A DNA stretch of 64,000 bases from Leisingera sp. NJS204 (GCF_004123675.1 NZ_CP035421.1:60120-124119); one strand, 5' to 3'; shown: positions 17,801 through 24,647, numbered from the stretch's first letter. Program-made: numbers and translations. Notes: generated by a model from the letters alone, not told the origin.

Positions 17801-19846
17801 GTTTTTGAAACCCAGCAATTCCTTGCCGATCCCGGCAATTGTATTCTTGTGCAAGGAGAACGGGATCGTGAATTGGCCTTTCTCTGCGATTTTGGCCTGG
17901 CCCAGCCGAGCCTCGGCTGTGGCGTAGCTTTGCGCGGCTGACCCGGAGACATTGTCCGGACGGGCGTCTTCAGCCCGCAATCCGGCGCCGCCGGAAATTG
18001 GTGTCCAACCCAATGTGATGCCACCGGCTGTCTTCGCTTTCCGTTTTGCCACCGCTGCCGGATCGTTCTGAAGCAGCTTGTCAATATCAATCTTGGTGAT
18101 TTCCTTGTTGCCCGGCGTGGATATTGTGATTGAACCGGATGAGGTTCCATCTGCTGCTGCTGCATCTCCGGAACTTCCCGCAACACCGCTTGACAGTCCT
18201 GCCGCCACCTCGCCCTTCTTTTTGATTTCACGGGTATAGTTCTGGAAATCAATCGCTTCCAGTTCCCCTGTGTACAGCTGCTCAATCAGGTACTGGACTG
18301 CAACCAGGTCCAGGTTGGAGGATGACCAAGTGGCGGTCTTTTGGTAGTTGATCAGCTTCACATCCAGGGTAGGCTGGGTATATGCGGCATCGACACCTGC
18401 TGCATAGTCGCCCCGGACTTTGAAAGAACGGCCGCTGGCAATGACCAAATCAACAGAATAGACACCATCCTTGGCGTTGATGGTAAAAGCAGAAGTCGTG
18501 TCCGAATCAAAGCCGACACCTGCCTTGAACCCCTCACCAGTAACAGCTTTGACACCAATTCCATGATTGCGCTCCGACTGGAAAGCAAACGTGGTCGTCC
18601 CGATGTCACCCGTCATTGTGGTCGGAATATCTTTCAGAATATCCAGTTTCTGCGCATCCGTCAGTTCGCCAAGCGCCGGATTCCTGTTGGGTTTAACGAC
18701 CCTATCAAAGAAATAGTCGAAGGGTTTGGTGCGCGTTTCGCTGCTGTTGAATTGAGCAATACGGCTCTTCAGTCCTGCCAGATCTTCGATGTCGCCATCG
18801 GTGTCTTCCAGCAACGGTGTTTCGCCGCTTGTTCCTGCACGTGCCTCAACAATCCGGGTTTTGACCGCATTGACACGCTTTTTAACCAGCGAGCCGGTGC
18901 TGGAGGCGCCTTGCTTTAACCGCTTCGCTGCCCCAAGGAAACTGGATTTCAAGCTGGGGCGGGCATCGGGATCAACGGATGTGCCAGTGGTACCGGATTG
19001 AACCAACGGGGTTGCAGATTTGAGAAATGCTGCCCTGGAGGATTCAGGCTTGCGCAGACGGATCAGATTCAAAAAGTCGAACCCATCCGCACTGATTTCT
19101 GTGGCATCGCCCTGGTTTGCATCCAGAAGTCCCGCTGCGTCCTGGCTGGCCGTCCGCCGCAGCCGTGAAACGAATTCACCGGGTGTGAACAGATCGTTCC
19201 GGATTTCGTTCAAGCCGTCCGCAAGGCTTTTGCTTTTATTTTTTTTCAAGGCCCCGCTGCTGGTGCCTTCTGCACCTGCAAACTCGATGTCAAACCCTTC
19301 GCCGCCCATCTCAATGACGGCGGCATCTTCGTCCGCTGCTTCCGCCGCTGTATCGATCTCAAAAGCTTCGGCAATATCCGGATAGAGTGCAGCCGCGAAT
19401 TTCGCCCCTTCATCGCCACTGCTGTCGCCCTCGCCCAGCAGCGCGTCAAAGTGATGTCCCAGCTCCTCAGCCAGAAGGTATTTCAGATAGGCGCGCCCCT
19501 GTGTGATCGCATCGTAGGTCAGCACGATAGTGCCGCCCGCATTTGCCGAATACGCCGCATGCGCCCCGTCCAGGCTGTGTTCCGGCAGGATTGCCAGGCC
19601 TTCCGGCATCAAGTCGTCGTCGATATTGGCAAACTTGTTGAACAGGGTATTTTCAGCTGTCTGGTCGCCGGTCAGCTTACTGAAGCTTGCACGCAGGATC
19701 TCCCGTAATCCGGCTGCATCTTCCGACACCGCCAGATTGAGATCCGCCAGCACCTCGGCCATGACATCGGCGATATGATCGTATTCCGCCGCCAGTAGGT
19801 TTTCATCACCGCTTTCAGCGTAGAGAAGGTCTTCTGTCGTTGTCAT
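8864..19846 (-). CDS. giant RTX toxin-like protein (3660 aa), C58-like protease and TcdA/B-like pore segments
   Basis: Probable secreted toxin or adhesin-toxin. Features in order: an EELGHHFD motif (127-134) as seen near the N-terminus of some large RTX proteins; a long uncharacterised region; a YopT/C58-like block with Cys902/Cys905 (PCGQCVGLS), His1005 (GNHAFAV) and FYETN (1022-1026), where family members usually have Asp-Pro-Asn; a hydrophobic Ala-rich segment (about 1540-1600) ending in GPIGLAIGAA and QIEEYGDY as in TcdA/TcdB/Mcf pore-forming domains; scattered single RTX motifs; helical DAG-x-x-AADI-type repeats (about 2480-2880); a discoidin-like domain (about 2950-3115); an NPCBM/NEW2 domain (about 3122-3268; KGMGVHAGSEI); RTX repeats (about 3309-3535); and a non-repeat tail. 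No N-terminal signal peptide, as expected for type I secretion. AAGGG lies 8 bases before the ATG. Known: such architecture occurs in Mcf/Fit toxins. Inferred: export by the ATPase-adaptor-ATPase set downstream, action on eukaryotic cells. Confidence 0.9.
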   Translation of the reverse strand: MTTTEDLLYAESGDENLLAAEYDHIADVMAEVLADLNLAVSEDAAGLREILRASFSKLTGDQTAENTLFNKFANIDDDLMPEGLAILPEHSLDGAHAAYSANAGGTIVLTYDAITQGRAYLKYLLAEELGHHFDALLGEGDSSGDEGAKFAAALYPDIAEAFEIDTAAEAADEDAAVIEMGGEGFDIEFAGAEGTSSGALKKNKSKSLADGLNEIRNDLFTPGEFVSRLRRTASQDAAGLLDANQGDATEISADGFDFLNLIRLRKPESSRAAFLKSATPLVQSGTTGTSVDPDARPSLKSSFLGAAKRLKQGASSTGSLVKKRVNAVKTRIVEARAGTSGETPLLEDTDGDIEDLAGLKSRIAQFNSSETRTKPFDYFFDRVVKPNRNPALGELTDAQKLDILKDIPTTMTGDIGTTTFAFQSERNHGIGVKAVTGEGFKAGVGFDSDTTSAFTINAKDGVYSVDLVIASGRSFKVRGDYAAGVDAAYTQPTLDVKLINYQKTATWSSSNLDLVAVQYLIEQLYTGELEAIDFQNYTREIKKKGEVAAGLSSGVAGSSGDAAAADGTSSGSITISTPGNKEITKIDIDKLLQNDPAAVAKRKAKTAGGITLGWTPISGGAGLRAEDARPDNVSGSAAQSYATAEARLGQAKIAEKGQFTIPFSLHKNTIAGIGKELLGFKNGLQKLFGKDVFDNWRQETRRLSSAAGEAFGNDKSKKFVVDFKIRDDAAEALYKKHIVRDSSGHQVGFDNTEFQKDVQKILKNPTKSKNANQLTFDVSVKSEFPDIEKVSGGLVVKAGGSAGYTVGQTLEIQKNLTFYKAPPNQAGTSRVRAGAGDDQLYLLGDDGSDIERLLSWDALSGEVSAGFTRMVDSKAPAGQFTTEVRHAPQSLYVGVGKDGKPCGQCVGLSLGYLYSLSQSDSTKQKFLDGVFTHSRIVDNSSSSVREDVESVGFQSLIRRLSAFGNSGDAAQSVLNGQGNLTLDQVMSRLQAASGDAFYELHTGNHAFAVAKKVSGGTASYHFYETNAAEVKLSSSSEAGTAGALKSVIESHLAQKSSGGHWEGSLASYYDTKKNSSGSLVFDTYQFDPAKVSGKEAFTALDGLLEGDGFVTERQRLSKLGDISLNGKSVSALALYDAATSVHGLKVSGNVFTELAGGGAMLSDLRFDVRGLESVLSSDLADAEKVKLAVILKQRLEAESGDLTKVFSSDSLQDSKVGTTDLAQSLADVVTSKITGAYEAAPDFHQAVETATGQSRNLRKSQELQVKYGLSIEDTASVLRVAELSKQLNGYSEQDFQKLRNKHRGASDLQLLEIASTDQLRRSVRGLDDGTAIVDMADWTRSDAMGYLNEKGVFRAGPYADPLDVNAVRKIVNSGTYRDRLELVSALTKIDPELYRGIETKLRQDTDLETQKLGQSLRRNFSPSRAQKALNGANISFTTLTTLNSVRSVITDWNNLNTTQKALTVTELAGGVALPTVVSKGISTGFKLAGKALGTVGKAVKAGGLDLLLAPISLTSIGLEWKDFWNNNGDTGSIEYKSLVSSTVITTVSLAASVALTGVSIAAAVSASAAGTTVAAAAAAGSLLATVASSAGPIGLAIGAAAFIIQGIVQGALQIEEYGDYFENTADKVHQFFAAWVGVETRGFKEAKAKKQGEEAAADTETSLLDGWNETKAYLSDIFAKSGHKDLNVRNRSFNVNYGIVDYDGDNDGDKDEVGYLLQQEGPVFGSLERITTQLIAAGTTVWAELGRKAGESVTGDLAKKNLFSLDNSTELARLTGGNLADVYNMSAEANVGHLDGGAGVDTLILDADGNTATIDLKAGTGRIVHPDPLDFNLSSIENISVVNAHSFTKVYGDDGDNLLDVRGDGFASGYEVHGGGGANTIVVNSGIVIHSTSDDTFLWSAGSHGQIWLDKNDGPQAALIELPDNYDRYTLDTSANALVLRGPDGKSLQIGDIFEGEGVVRKNKILQFRDKSGASFSLTLENKYRGDGSNVYPVSLERVSKSFVFQKKAEGDNDLTRLAGDQAVSTYRLNPGSGSFVLEPRTQRMMSVVLNADLDKVDYFYNEDGQLTLLYFALDDTIEVIIPDYHAHAGQISIYANTPGAENAVPALLQLPAEGGGRLSIENLAGGTAEAEEAVSGLRSTTPVKAGDAVELSSADAQGRYVAQADAAAGLAVSIASLSQIAYLRMGDDLLVYDESRLDPALGLEAQQSLLIEGYYAAASAPGLSVNGQSVAAQAIAAETDSYLGSSGDDEMSGANYTEMAGGAGSDTYTVDLSGSKSYVIDNTDGALTYDMLQLEGVASDDMRDVVLTHQDGDLILSYQNSQVTLKNFNRETEARHLRVRLGVSGFTYGLPALVSGETNFYELDARNHQRIQLIDNGKPHFFDLPQQPHFAFGSNQGYGYVELDTDVAAYAKEVIGLDLKLTSADGSQSLYFKNYYLEPDLISFAWRSSATATHGDTYNHDVQLPDGDPQYQAYLDAGIARKDVVHYVNAGLTAAEAQSVEAFNVEDTLVQAPRTTSGWQKLENRDFAYLSQEDKSQFDTKVTIFDQTSWGSKPGIRIEVNRDGDLELHLREWSGHLRQFQTSPGSPHLKSFEKGQILVAMDTATRRLRIAHDTEGLLFQTELPSIAWNAFTDGLEHPSAEEFHPDFDGTIYFGENAYELAGSRVQSGAGFEFLDQSLTAAEAKVLLRGQRLQGDLSGLIDHLVDSLGFQNKPAVANAIAYLKAGLQDAEVIKLFSDELLKDASSGVRDKIRPDEFDLTFVTQLRGIGANADFVLAAIDGGLNAIQGEQYLSEGVLPQDVKTVRDLISGTATSQDAVLIEKALFIAGYQRSAAKEVAAVMAEKGLSDHARIDAYFRIGITSADAIKRFMDAGVSAADIVSGDEKFASYEAGDRGGLINVSVSDSLSTFSTVRSYWANRDLDGGKIKSGEILESEAASSLAVAHSSSADIGVSEVDSTSWGSRSNPSNIVDGWQLNRDATAWATGEDDVALNGNTWIRFDLADKILLTSLTIDSDLSSRAYAEDKQAAADIAIDVLRSQNTADPKSQFKIQALDNTGNWQDVSDVYDWEPAGNSSDTVQIRTGGIPYKSYRLVGVSGTFSKARWIKEITFTTTGVTETVSNTLGEENVYLSDLTFSSQSNGWGAAERNRSNGEAGSADGNQITIGGTTYAKGMGVHAGSEIVVDIPEGARRFISDIGVDDEVGANGSVTFKVYGDNQLLFESGTLTGNDGAGKVDVSVAGYSQLRLVVGDAGDGNGADHADWAGARFVRPAEAPLPQAQIHTVSDRQKTAFDYFNGSFANQRIGGAGEDYFVGTGADEFLSGGDTRDFLYGYGGDDLIHGGAGLDHLEGGDGFDTASYKGASWAIRFDLTGDQTEQYFASGVWNNGDSVSGFEGVIGSGLNDVLIGNSGANFLQGGNGADTITGGAGDDLINGGSFVDDLDGGAGYDIASYYDANHAVWIELGSNQFARYKADDGNWYEEDKLSSFEGAIGSSHGDQFYGNAASNYLDGQGGNDLLRGRKGDDDLRGGQGDDAYIYSAGDGHDVISDAGGTDRIIYEDLNGRSIGISNLWFTRDGEDLYILNSEGGSEADGSQRINGYFSEDGAGKIEELAAGGKSLSSANIDLLVSQMAGHARFDYGAATQSGATIQEEITRLWVTPAV
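9240..9920 (-). repeat. hemolysin-type calcium-binding (RTX) repeats
   Basis: Nonapeptide repeats of the GGxGxDxLx type, in two clusters separated by short beta segments (for example GGDDLIHGGAGLDHLEGG and GGNDLLRGRKGDDDLRGG). They fold into calcium-bound parallel beta-rolls outside the cell and mark the protein for type I secretion. Confidence 0.9.
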
Positions 19847-20430
19847 GCCGTTCAGCCCTTAATCCTGGTTGCCGCTTCTGTACACGCCTGTGCACTTGAC
19901 GGGCTTGGTAGGAAAGCTGGGAGAAACGCTCAAATTCCTATCGCAAATACATCATTCACGGCACGAATAAGGTCGCCATGCCTGACCTAAATAACGTCAC
20001 AGTTGTTGAGGCCTGAAATTTGTGCAACCTAACGGACACAGGCTAGCAACGCCTTATGCCGCAACACTTTAGTTCAACACACCTGTTCAGTACCCGGCAG
20101 AGGTACTTATAAAAATGAATTTGAGAATGAATTGATTTCCGACAACCGGGCCAGCGAGGATGACGTTACGTAAGCCTTGAGTTTTGCCGCAATTCTTGAA
20201 GCGAATGTCAATGGATTTGAGGGCAATTGCCGCAGCCTGGGCCCGTCAGGACCAGATTTCAGCTGCACGGCAGCCTGCGTGGTCTCCAAGCTTTGCCGGA
20301 TTCGCTGCATCTTTGTACGCCTGAATCGCTCAACTGAAGACCTGGCAAGTGGTCATGCGCCCTAAGACTCGTCCGGTCCATGCCGGTGCCGGTGCCGGGA
20401 TTGGAGCCCACCCCATTTTTGGCCCGCGCT
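19847..20430. other. intergenic region upstream of the giant RTX gene
   Basis: No coding frame here is convincing. The 584 bases are AT-richer than the surroundings and should hold the promoter of the RTX gene and possibly the LysR operator. An inverted GTTG...CAAC pair (around 20003-20030) has the spacing of a loose LysR dyad but is not a confident site. A threefold 6-base tandem (gccggt) occurs at about 20380-20398. Confidence 0.4.
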
Positions 20431-20688
20431 TCATGCGACCTTTCGGGTTTCGTTCAGTCGGGCCGCAAATTCGCCCGGCGTCAAGTTCCCCAGCGAGGAA
20501 TGCGGCCTGGCTTCATTGTAATCGGCTTTCCATTCGTTGATCCGCTTTCGGGCGTCGTCCATCGACAGGAACCATGAGGCGTTCAATCTGTTCGTCGCTG
20601 AATCGTTTCTTCGGCATCGGTACACTCCCTCTCTTGCCAGAAATGTACCCAAAAGTCCGCTCTCACTCCGGACCAGCTTCAGGGGTCA
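20431..20688 (-). pseudogene. IS3-family (IS407-like) element, internally deleted
   Basis: Reading leftward, an end resembling IS407-group inverted repeats (TGACCCCTGAAGCTGGTCC, near 20670-20688) is followed by the orfA start MPKKRFSDEQIE (ATG at 20617), which jumps directly into the orfB C-terminus (ASWFLSMDDARKRI, YNEARPHSSLG, LTPGEFAARL). All catalytic Asp residues are gone. The other inverted repeat was not found. The outer end abuts a P-type ATPase stub, so this element probably broke that gene. Confidence 0.8.
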
Positions 20689-20892
20689 GGACCAGTGGCG
20701 CTGGGGCTGGAGAAGGGCGAGCCGGACCAGATGGAGCTTCCGCCGCGCAAGAAGGACACGCCGGTTATGGGAAAGGCCAGCGTCTTTGCCTTCCGCTCCT
20801 TGCATCCGCCGAGCTGGCGGATCGGATTCTTCAGCAATCCGCTGCTGCTGGCGGCGCTGACGTTGACCATCGGGGCGCAGGTGGCGGCTTGA
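20689..20892 (+). pseudogene. cation-transporting P-type ATPase, C-terminal stub
   Basis: The frame (ALGLEKGEPDQMELPPR, then FFSNPLLLAALTLTIGAQVA) matches the M5-M7 region of P2-type cation ATPases, where a PALALGxExPExDxM motif precedes the last helices. The helices between these blocks and everything upstream are missing; the 5' side ends exactly at the IS3-family remnant. It is a dead fragment of an ATPase gene, now separated from its body by IS insertion and deletion. Confidence 0.65.
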
Positions 20893-20936
20893 CCTCCCTC
20901 AATGCGGGTTTTGCCGTTCCGCGCCATCCTGCGGGC

Positions 20937-21650
20937 ATGAAGGGCGATCACGGGCACAGCAAGGAAGACATCGCACGGCGGCTTGCGGGCAGCAACGGCA
21001 CCGGGCGGCTGCGCGACGCGGTATACGGCGGCATCGACGGCGCTGTCACCACCTTTGCAATAGCCGCGGGCGTCGAGGGCGCCGGGTTTTCGCAAGGCGT
21101 GATCATCGCTCTGGGCATTGCCAATGTGCTGGCGGACGGGTTTTCCATGGCGGCGGCCAACTACCTGGGCACCAAGGCGGATCTGGACGACCGGCGGCGG
21201 CTCTACAAGGTGGAGAAGCGCCATATCCGCCAGTATCCCGAGGGTGAGCGCGAGGAGCTGCGCCAAATATTTCAGAAGCTGGGGCTGAGCGGCGCGGTGC
21301 TGGAAGGCGCGGTACAGTCCGTTGCCGCCAAGCCGGAGAAATGGGTGTCACTGATGCTGACCAGCGAATACGGGCTGGCCCCTGCGGAACCCAATCCGGT
21401 TGCGGCGGCGCTGACAACCTTTGCCGCCTTCATGGCGGCAGGCATCGTGCCGCTCTTGCCGTTCATGCTGGGGCTGCCGGATCCGTTTCTGACGGCGGCG
21501 CTGGCCACCGCGGCAGTGTTTTTCGGCATCGGCGCCAGCAAAAGCGTCTGGTCGCTGGCGCCCTGGTGGAAATCCGGGCTGGAGACACTGCTGATCGGCT
21601 CCTGTGCCGCTGCCGTGGCCTATTTGGCGGGCAGTCTGTTCCGGGTTTGA
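20937..21650 (+). CDS. VIT1/CCC1-family iron/manganese transporter
   Basis: A 237-residue integral membrane protein of the VIT1/CCC1 family, which exports or sequesters Fe2+/Mn2+. The first helix region (LRDAVYGGIDGAVTTFAIAAGVEGAG) carries the typical DGxVTTFA signature, followed by NVLADGFSMAAANYLGTKAD; a charged cytoplasmic linker (about 85-135, ERHIRQYPEGEREELRQIFQ-like) then two to three C-terminal helices. The ATG at 20937 lacks a good ribosome binding site, but the protein starts where family homologues do. It begins 45 bases after the P-type ATPase stub and precedes the site-2 protease gene by 57 bases. Confidence 0.85.
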   Translation: MKGDHGHSKEDIARRLAGSNGTGRLRDAVYGGIDGAVTTFAIAAGVEGAGFSQGVIIALGIANVLADGFSMAAANYLGTKADLDDRRRLYKVEKRHIRQYPEGEREELRQIFQKLGLSGAVLEGAVQSVAAKPEKWVSLMLTSEYGLAPAEPNPVAAALTTFAAFMAAGIVPLLPFMLGLPDPFLTAALATAAVFFGIGASKSVWSLAPWWKSGLETLLIGSCAAAVAYLAGSLFRV

Positions 21651-21661
21651 GCCGGATCAAG
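21648..21661 (+). promoter_or_regulatory. FnrL/CRP-like box upstream of the site-2 protease gene
   Basis: TTGAGCCGGATCAA differs from the FNR consensus TTGAT-N4-ATCAA at one base. It overlaps the stop codon of the VIT gene and is centred about 53 bases before the ATG at 21708, a plausible activator position for oxygen-responsive control. Confidence 0.45.
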
Positions 21662-21707
21662 GGAGGCGGACCGGTTTGCCCCTAAGCTGAAGACCGGAGG
21701 GGAGCCC

Positions 21708-22853
21708 ATGTTTTCCAATGCCATCAAGATCGCCACCCTGCAGGGGTTTGACATCCGTATCGACCCAAGCTGGGCGCTGATTGCCGCGCTGATTACCTGG
21801 AGCCTGTCAACGCAGTTTTTCCCGATGGTTTATCCCGGTGCCGGCGGCAGCATCTATTTCACCCTGGCGCTGCTGGCGATGCTGGGTTTTTTCGGCTCGC
21901 TGGTCCTGCATGAGATGTCCCATTCGGTGGTGGCCCGCCGGTACGGGGTCGAGATCAAGGGGATCACCCTGTTTATCTTCGGCGGGGTTGCAGAGCTGGG
22001 ATCGGAGCCGAAGACTGCCGCCAGCGAGTTCTGGATTGCCATTGCAGGCCCCTTGATGAGCTTCGCTCTGGCTTTTGCCTTCTGGCTGCTGGCCCAGGCG
22101 GGCGGGCTGCTGGCGCCGGGGACGGCGCTGATCCCTGTGCTGGACTATCTGGCGCTGATCAACCTGGTGCTGGCGGTGTTCAACCTGCTGCCGGCCTTTC
22201 CATTGGATGGCGGGCGGATCTTCCGGGCGTATCTGTGGAGCCGCAGCCGCGATCTTCTGCAGGCGACAGCCACCGCCACAAGGATCAGCAGCTTTTTTGC
22301 GTATGCGATGATTGTCTTTGGCGTCATCGGGCTGTTTTCCGGCAATCCGGTTGCGTCGCTCTGGCAGGTGCTGATCGGGGTGTTTGTGCTGGCTGCGGCC
22401 AAGGGCACCTATGCCCGCCAGCTGCAGGAGGCGGCGTTCAAGGGCAAGACGGTGGCTGCTCTGATGACGCGCGATGCGGTCACCGTGCTGCCGGAGGTGA
22501 GCCTGCAATACCTCGCGGATCAGGTGATGCTGGCGGAGCGCAAGAGCTTTGTGCCGGTGGTGCTGGGCGATGTGCTGCTGGGTTTTGCTGATACCGGCCT
22601 GCTGACGCAGACCCCGCGCGCGGAATGGCCGGCAACCCGCGTGGGCGACGTCTATGCGGCGGCGGATGCAGATAATATGGTCGGCCCGGAGATGCCGGCC
22701 GCGGAGCTGATGGCGAAGATTTCCGCCACCGGGCGGCGCAAGTTTCTGGTGGCAGAGGGGCGCCAGCTGCTGGGGGTGGTCACCCTGTCCGACTTGATGG
22801 GCTATCTGGCGGTGCTGCAGGAAATCCGCCTGCCGGACCGAAACACAGAGTAA
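21708..22853 (+). CDS. site-2 protease family (M50) metalloprotease with CBS pair
   Basis: Intramembrane zinc protease, 381 residues. HEMSH (68-72) is the HExxH zinc motif in the first core helices; FPLDGGRIFRA (about 163-173) supplies the third ligand Asp in the LDG motif. About six membrane helices fill residues 20-235; the C-terminal third (about 245-370) forms two CBS-like modules that probably sense a nucleotide. GGAGGGGAG precedes the ATG at a good distance. M50B proteins with C-terminal CBS domains are common beside universal stress and anaerobic genes in proteobacteria, as here. The substrate is unknown. A FnrL-like box lies upstream. Confidence 0.9.
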   Translation: MFSNAIKIATLQGFDIRIDPSWALIAALITWSLSTQFFPMVYPGAGGSIYFTLALLAMLGFFGSLVLHEMSHSVVARRYGVEIKGITLFIFGGVAELGSEPKTAASEFWIAIAGPLMSFALAFAFWLLAQAGGLLAPGTALIPVLDYLALINLVLAVFNLLPAFPLDGGRIFRAYLWSRSRDLLQATATATRISSFFAYAMIVFGVIGLFSGNPVASLWQVLIGVFVLAAAKGTYARQLQEAAFKGKTVAALMTRDAVTVLPEVSLQYLADQVMLAERKSFVPVVLGDVLLGFADTGLLTQTPRAEWPATRVGDVYAAADADNMVGPEMPAAELMAKISATGRRKFLVAEGRQLLGVVTLSDLMGYLAVLQEIRLPDRNTE

Positions 22854-22863
22854 GGCGGCGGCG

Positions 22864-23682
22864 TCAGCGGCTTTGCTCAGGCGCGTGTTCAGTCTGCCGC
22901 TGCGCGGAGCCGCCGAGAAAAGCGAACCAATAGGCCAAGGCAACGCCGCCCGCACCGCCGGCGATGTTGCCGAGGGTGACCCAGAACAGGTTGGCGGCAG
23001 CCGCGGTAAAGGGGGTCCCCGCTCCGGCTGCCCAAGCCTGCGGGAAGAAATACATGTTGGCGATCGAGTGCTCGAGCCCCAGCAGCACGAAGGCGGTGAC
23101 CGGCCAGAGGATGGCCAGAACCTTGCCGGCCGCGGTGCGGGCGGCGAAAGACAGCCAGACGGCGAGGCAGACCAGGGCGTTGCAAAGCGCGCCGCGCATG
23201 AAAGCCTCAAGCGGAGCGAGGGCGGCCTTGGCCTCTGCGATCCCGGCGGCGGTTGCGCCCATCGGGCCGTCCAGCAAACCAGTCAGCGCAAAGGCGGCGG
23301 CCAGGCCGGCGGCGCCTGCCAGATTGCCGGCATAGACAATGCCCCAGCTGCGCAGCAGCAGGCGCAGCGGGATCTTGCGGTCCACCGCGGCGATCACCAT
23401 CAGCACATTGCCGGTGAACAGCTCTGCCCCGGCAATCACCACCAGGATCAGGCCGAGCGAGAACACCGCGCCGCCCAGCACCCGGACCGGTCCTGCGACG
23501 GGGGATGCGCCGGTCAGGGTCATGGTATAGGCCGCTGCGCCGAAACCGATGAAGGCGCCCGCCAGCATTGCCAGCACGAACATCTGCGGCAGCGGCAGAT
23601 GGGCCTTGGCGGTTCCGGCATTTTCTACACGTGCCGCGATTTCGGCGGGTTTGTAGGCGTCAAAGGGGGCCTGGCTGGTCAT
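22864..23682 (-). CDS. formate/nitrite transporter (FNT) family channel
   Basis: A 272-residue channel of the FNT family (FocA/NirC type), normally a pentamer passing formate, nitrite or hydrosulfide. Six membrane helices are evident, with family motifs AGAFIGFGAAAY, AELFTGNVL, GNLAGA, CNALVCLAVW and HSIANMYF, the last holding the conserved pore region. Gene and upstream UspA lie on the same strand 41 bases apart, with AGGAG before the ATG, so they are probably cotranscribed under the FnrL-like box at 24648. Which anion it passes cannot be read from the sequence. Confidence 0.88.
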   Translation of the reverse strand: MTSQAPFDAYKPAEIAARVENAGTAKAHLPLPQMFVLAMLAGAFIGFGAAAYTMTLTGASPVAGPVRVLGGAVFSLGLILVVIAGAELFTGNVLMVIAAVDRKIPLRLLLRSWGIVYAGNLAGAAGLAAAFALTGLLDGPMGATAAGIAEAKAALAPLEAFMRGALCNALVCLAVWLSFAARTAAGKVLAILWPVTAFVLLGLEHSIANMYFFPQAWAAGAGTPFTAAAANLFWVTLGNIAGGAGGVALAYWFAFLGGSAQRQTEHAPEQSR

Positions 23683-23723
23683 GTTCCGGCTCCTGGGGTC
23701 ATGGGCGCAAGGGGCAGCGGGCG

Positions 23724-24569
23724 TCAGTGGGCAAAAAGCACCGGCAGCTCCGTCTGATCGATCATCGTGCGGGTGGTGCCGCCGAAGACAGCCTCGCGCA
23801 GGCGGGAATGGCCATAGGCCCCCATCACCACCAGACCGGCCCCGGCCTCGCGGGCGCGCTGCAAAATACCGTGGCCGACGTCCTGGCCGCCGCCGGGGAA
23901 CTGCGACACGGTCACCTTGCAGCCCTGGTGGCTGAGCCAGGCTGCGGCATCGGTGCCCGGATCCTCGCCGTCGCGCTGATCGGAGGCGCCGGATTCAAAG
24001 CAGCCGATCACGACCTCCTCGGCGCGGCACAGCCAGGGCAGTGCCAGATGGGCGGCGCGGGAGGCGGCAAGGCTGCTGTCCCAGGCCAGGAACACGCGGT
24101 TGCAGCTGGCAAAGGGCGCGCCATTCACAATGACCGGAACCGGCGACTGGAAGAGCAGGCCGTGCAGCGCCTCGCGGAAGACAGCCCCGTGGTCCCTGAG
24201 GCCATCGGCAAACTGCGCGATGTCGCAGGTCTTGGCCCGCTGGGCGCACAGCAGCCGGATATCCGCACCGGCGCAGACCGCATATTGCACATCGCCGGTG
24301 CAGCTGTTGCGGGTGAGGAGATCGTTGACCTCTGCGGCGCGGATCTCTGCTGCCTGCCGGGCGTCGCGCAGGCCGTCCACCCAGTCAGCGGGCATCGCAG
24401 CCGAGCCGAAGGCCGTTGTGCCGGAGACTAAGTAGGGGCTGCCGGGCAGGTTATCGAGCAGCAGGCAGGCCAGGTAGGCGTCCTGGCCCTGCGCCGCCTC
24501 GGCGGCGGCAGTGATGGTTGCGTCGCTGGTGTCAGTGGCAAGAACGAAGAGAGAGGTTTTGCGTTGCAT
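23724..24569 (-). CDS. universal stress protein, tandem UspA domains
   Basis: A 281-residue cytoplasmic protein with two Usp folds. The second is clear: RVFLAWDSSLAASRAAHLALP at the start and the nucleotide-binding loop GAYGHSRLREAVFGGTTRTM (G-2x-G-9x-G-S/T type) near the C-terminus. The first half is degenerate and has lost this loop, as usual in E/F-type tandem Usps. GGAGG stands 7 bases before the ATG. It is the first gene of a two-gene unit with the FNT channel and has a FnrL-like box 79 bases upstream, so low-oxygen induction is likely. Confidence 0.88.
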   Translation of the reverse strand: MQRKTSLFVLATDTSDATITAAAEAAQGQDAYLACLLLDNLPGSPYLVSGTTAFGSAAMPADWVDGLRDARQAAEIRAAEVNDLLTRNSCTGDVQYAVCAGADIRLLCAQRAKTCDIAQFADGLRDHGAVFREALHGLLFQSPVPVIVNGAPFASCNRVFLAWDSSLAASRAAHLALPWLCRAEEVVIGCFESGASDQRDGEDPGTDAAAWLSHQGCKVTVSQFPGGGQDVGHGILQRAREAGAGLVVMGAYGHSRLREAVFGGTTRTMIDQTELPVLFAH

Positions 24570-24647
24570 GGCGGGCCTCCGGGCTGGATCGCGGCAGGCG
24601 GAGTGCGCACCGCGTTGATCAGTAGATCAGGGTTGCCGCGGGATGCC

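Noticed and set aside
8864..19846. Classical MARTX toxin call
   Set aside because: The exporter gene order fits, but I see no MARTX A/B/C repeats, no CPD with inositol phosphate site and no actin crosslinking or Rho domains.
20107..20310. 67-codon frame upstream of the giant gene
   Set aside because: No ribosome binding site, no family resemblance, and an overlapping plus-strand frame of similar length; probably chance.
21807..23210. 467-codon open frame on the minus strand
   Set aside because: Runs opposite the site-2 protease and through the FNT gene; Gln/Arg-rich composition without domains.
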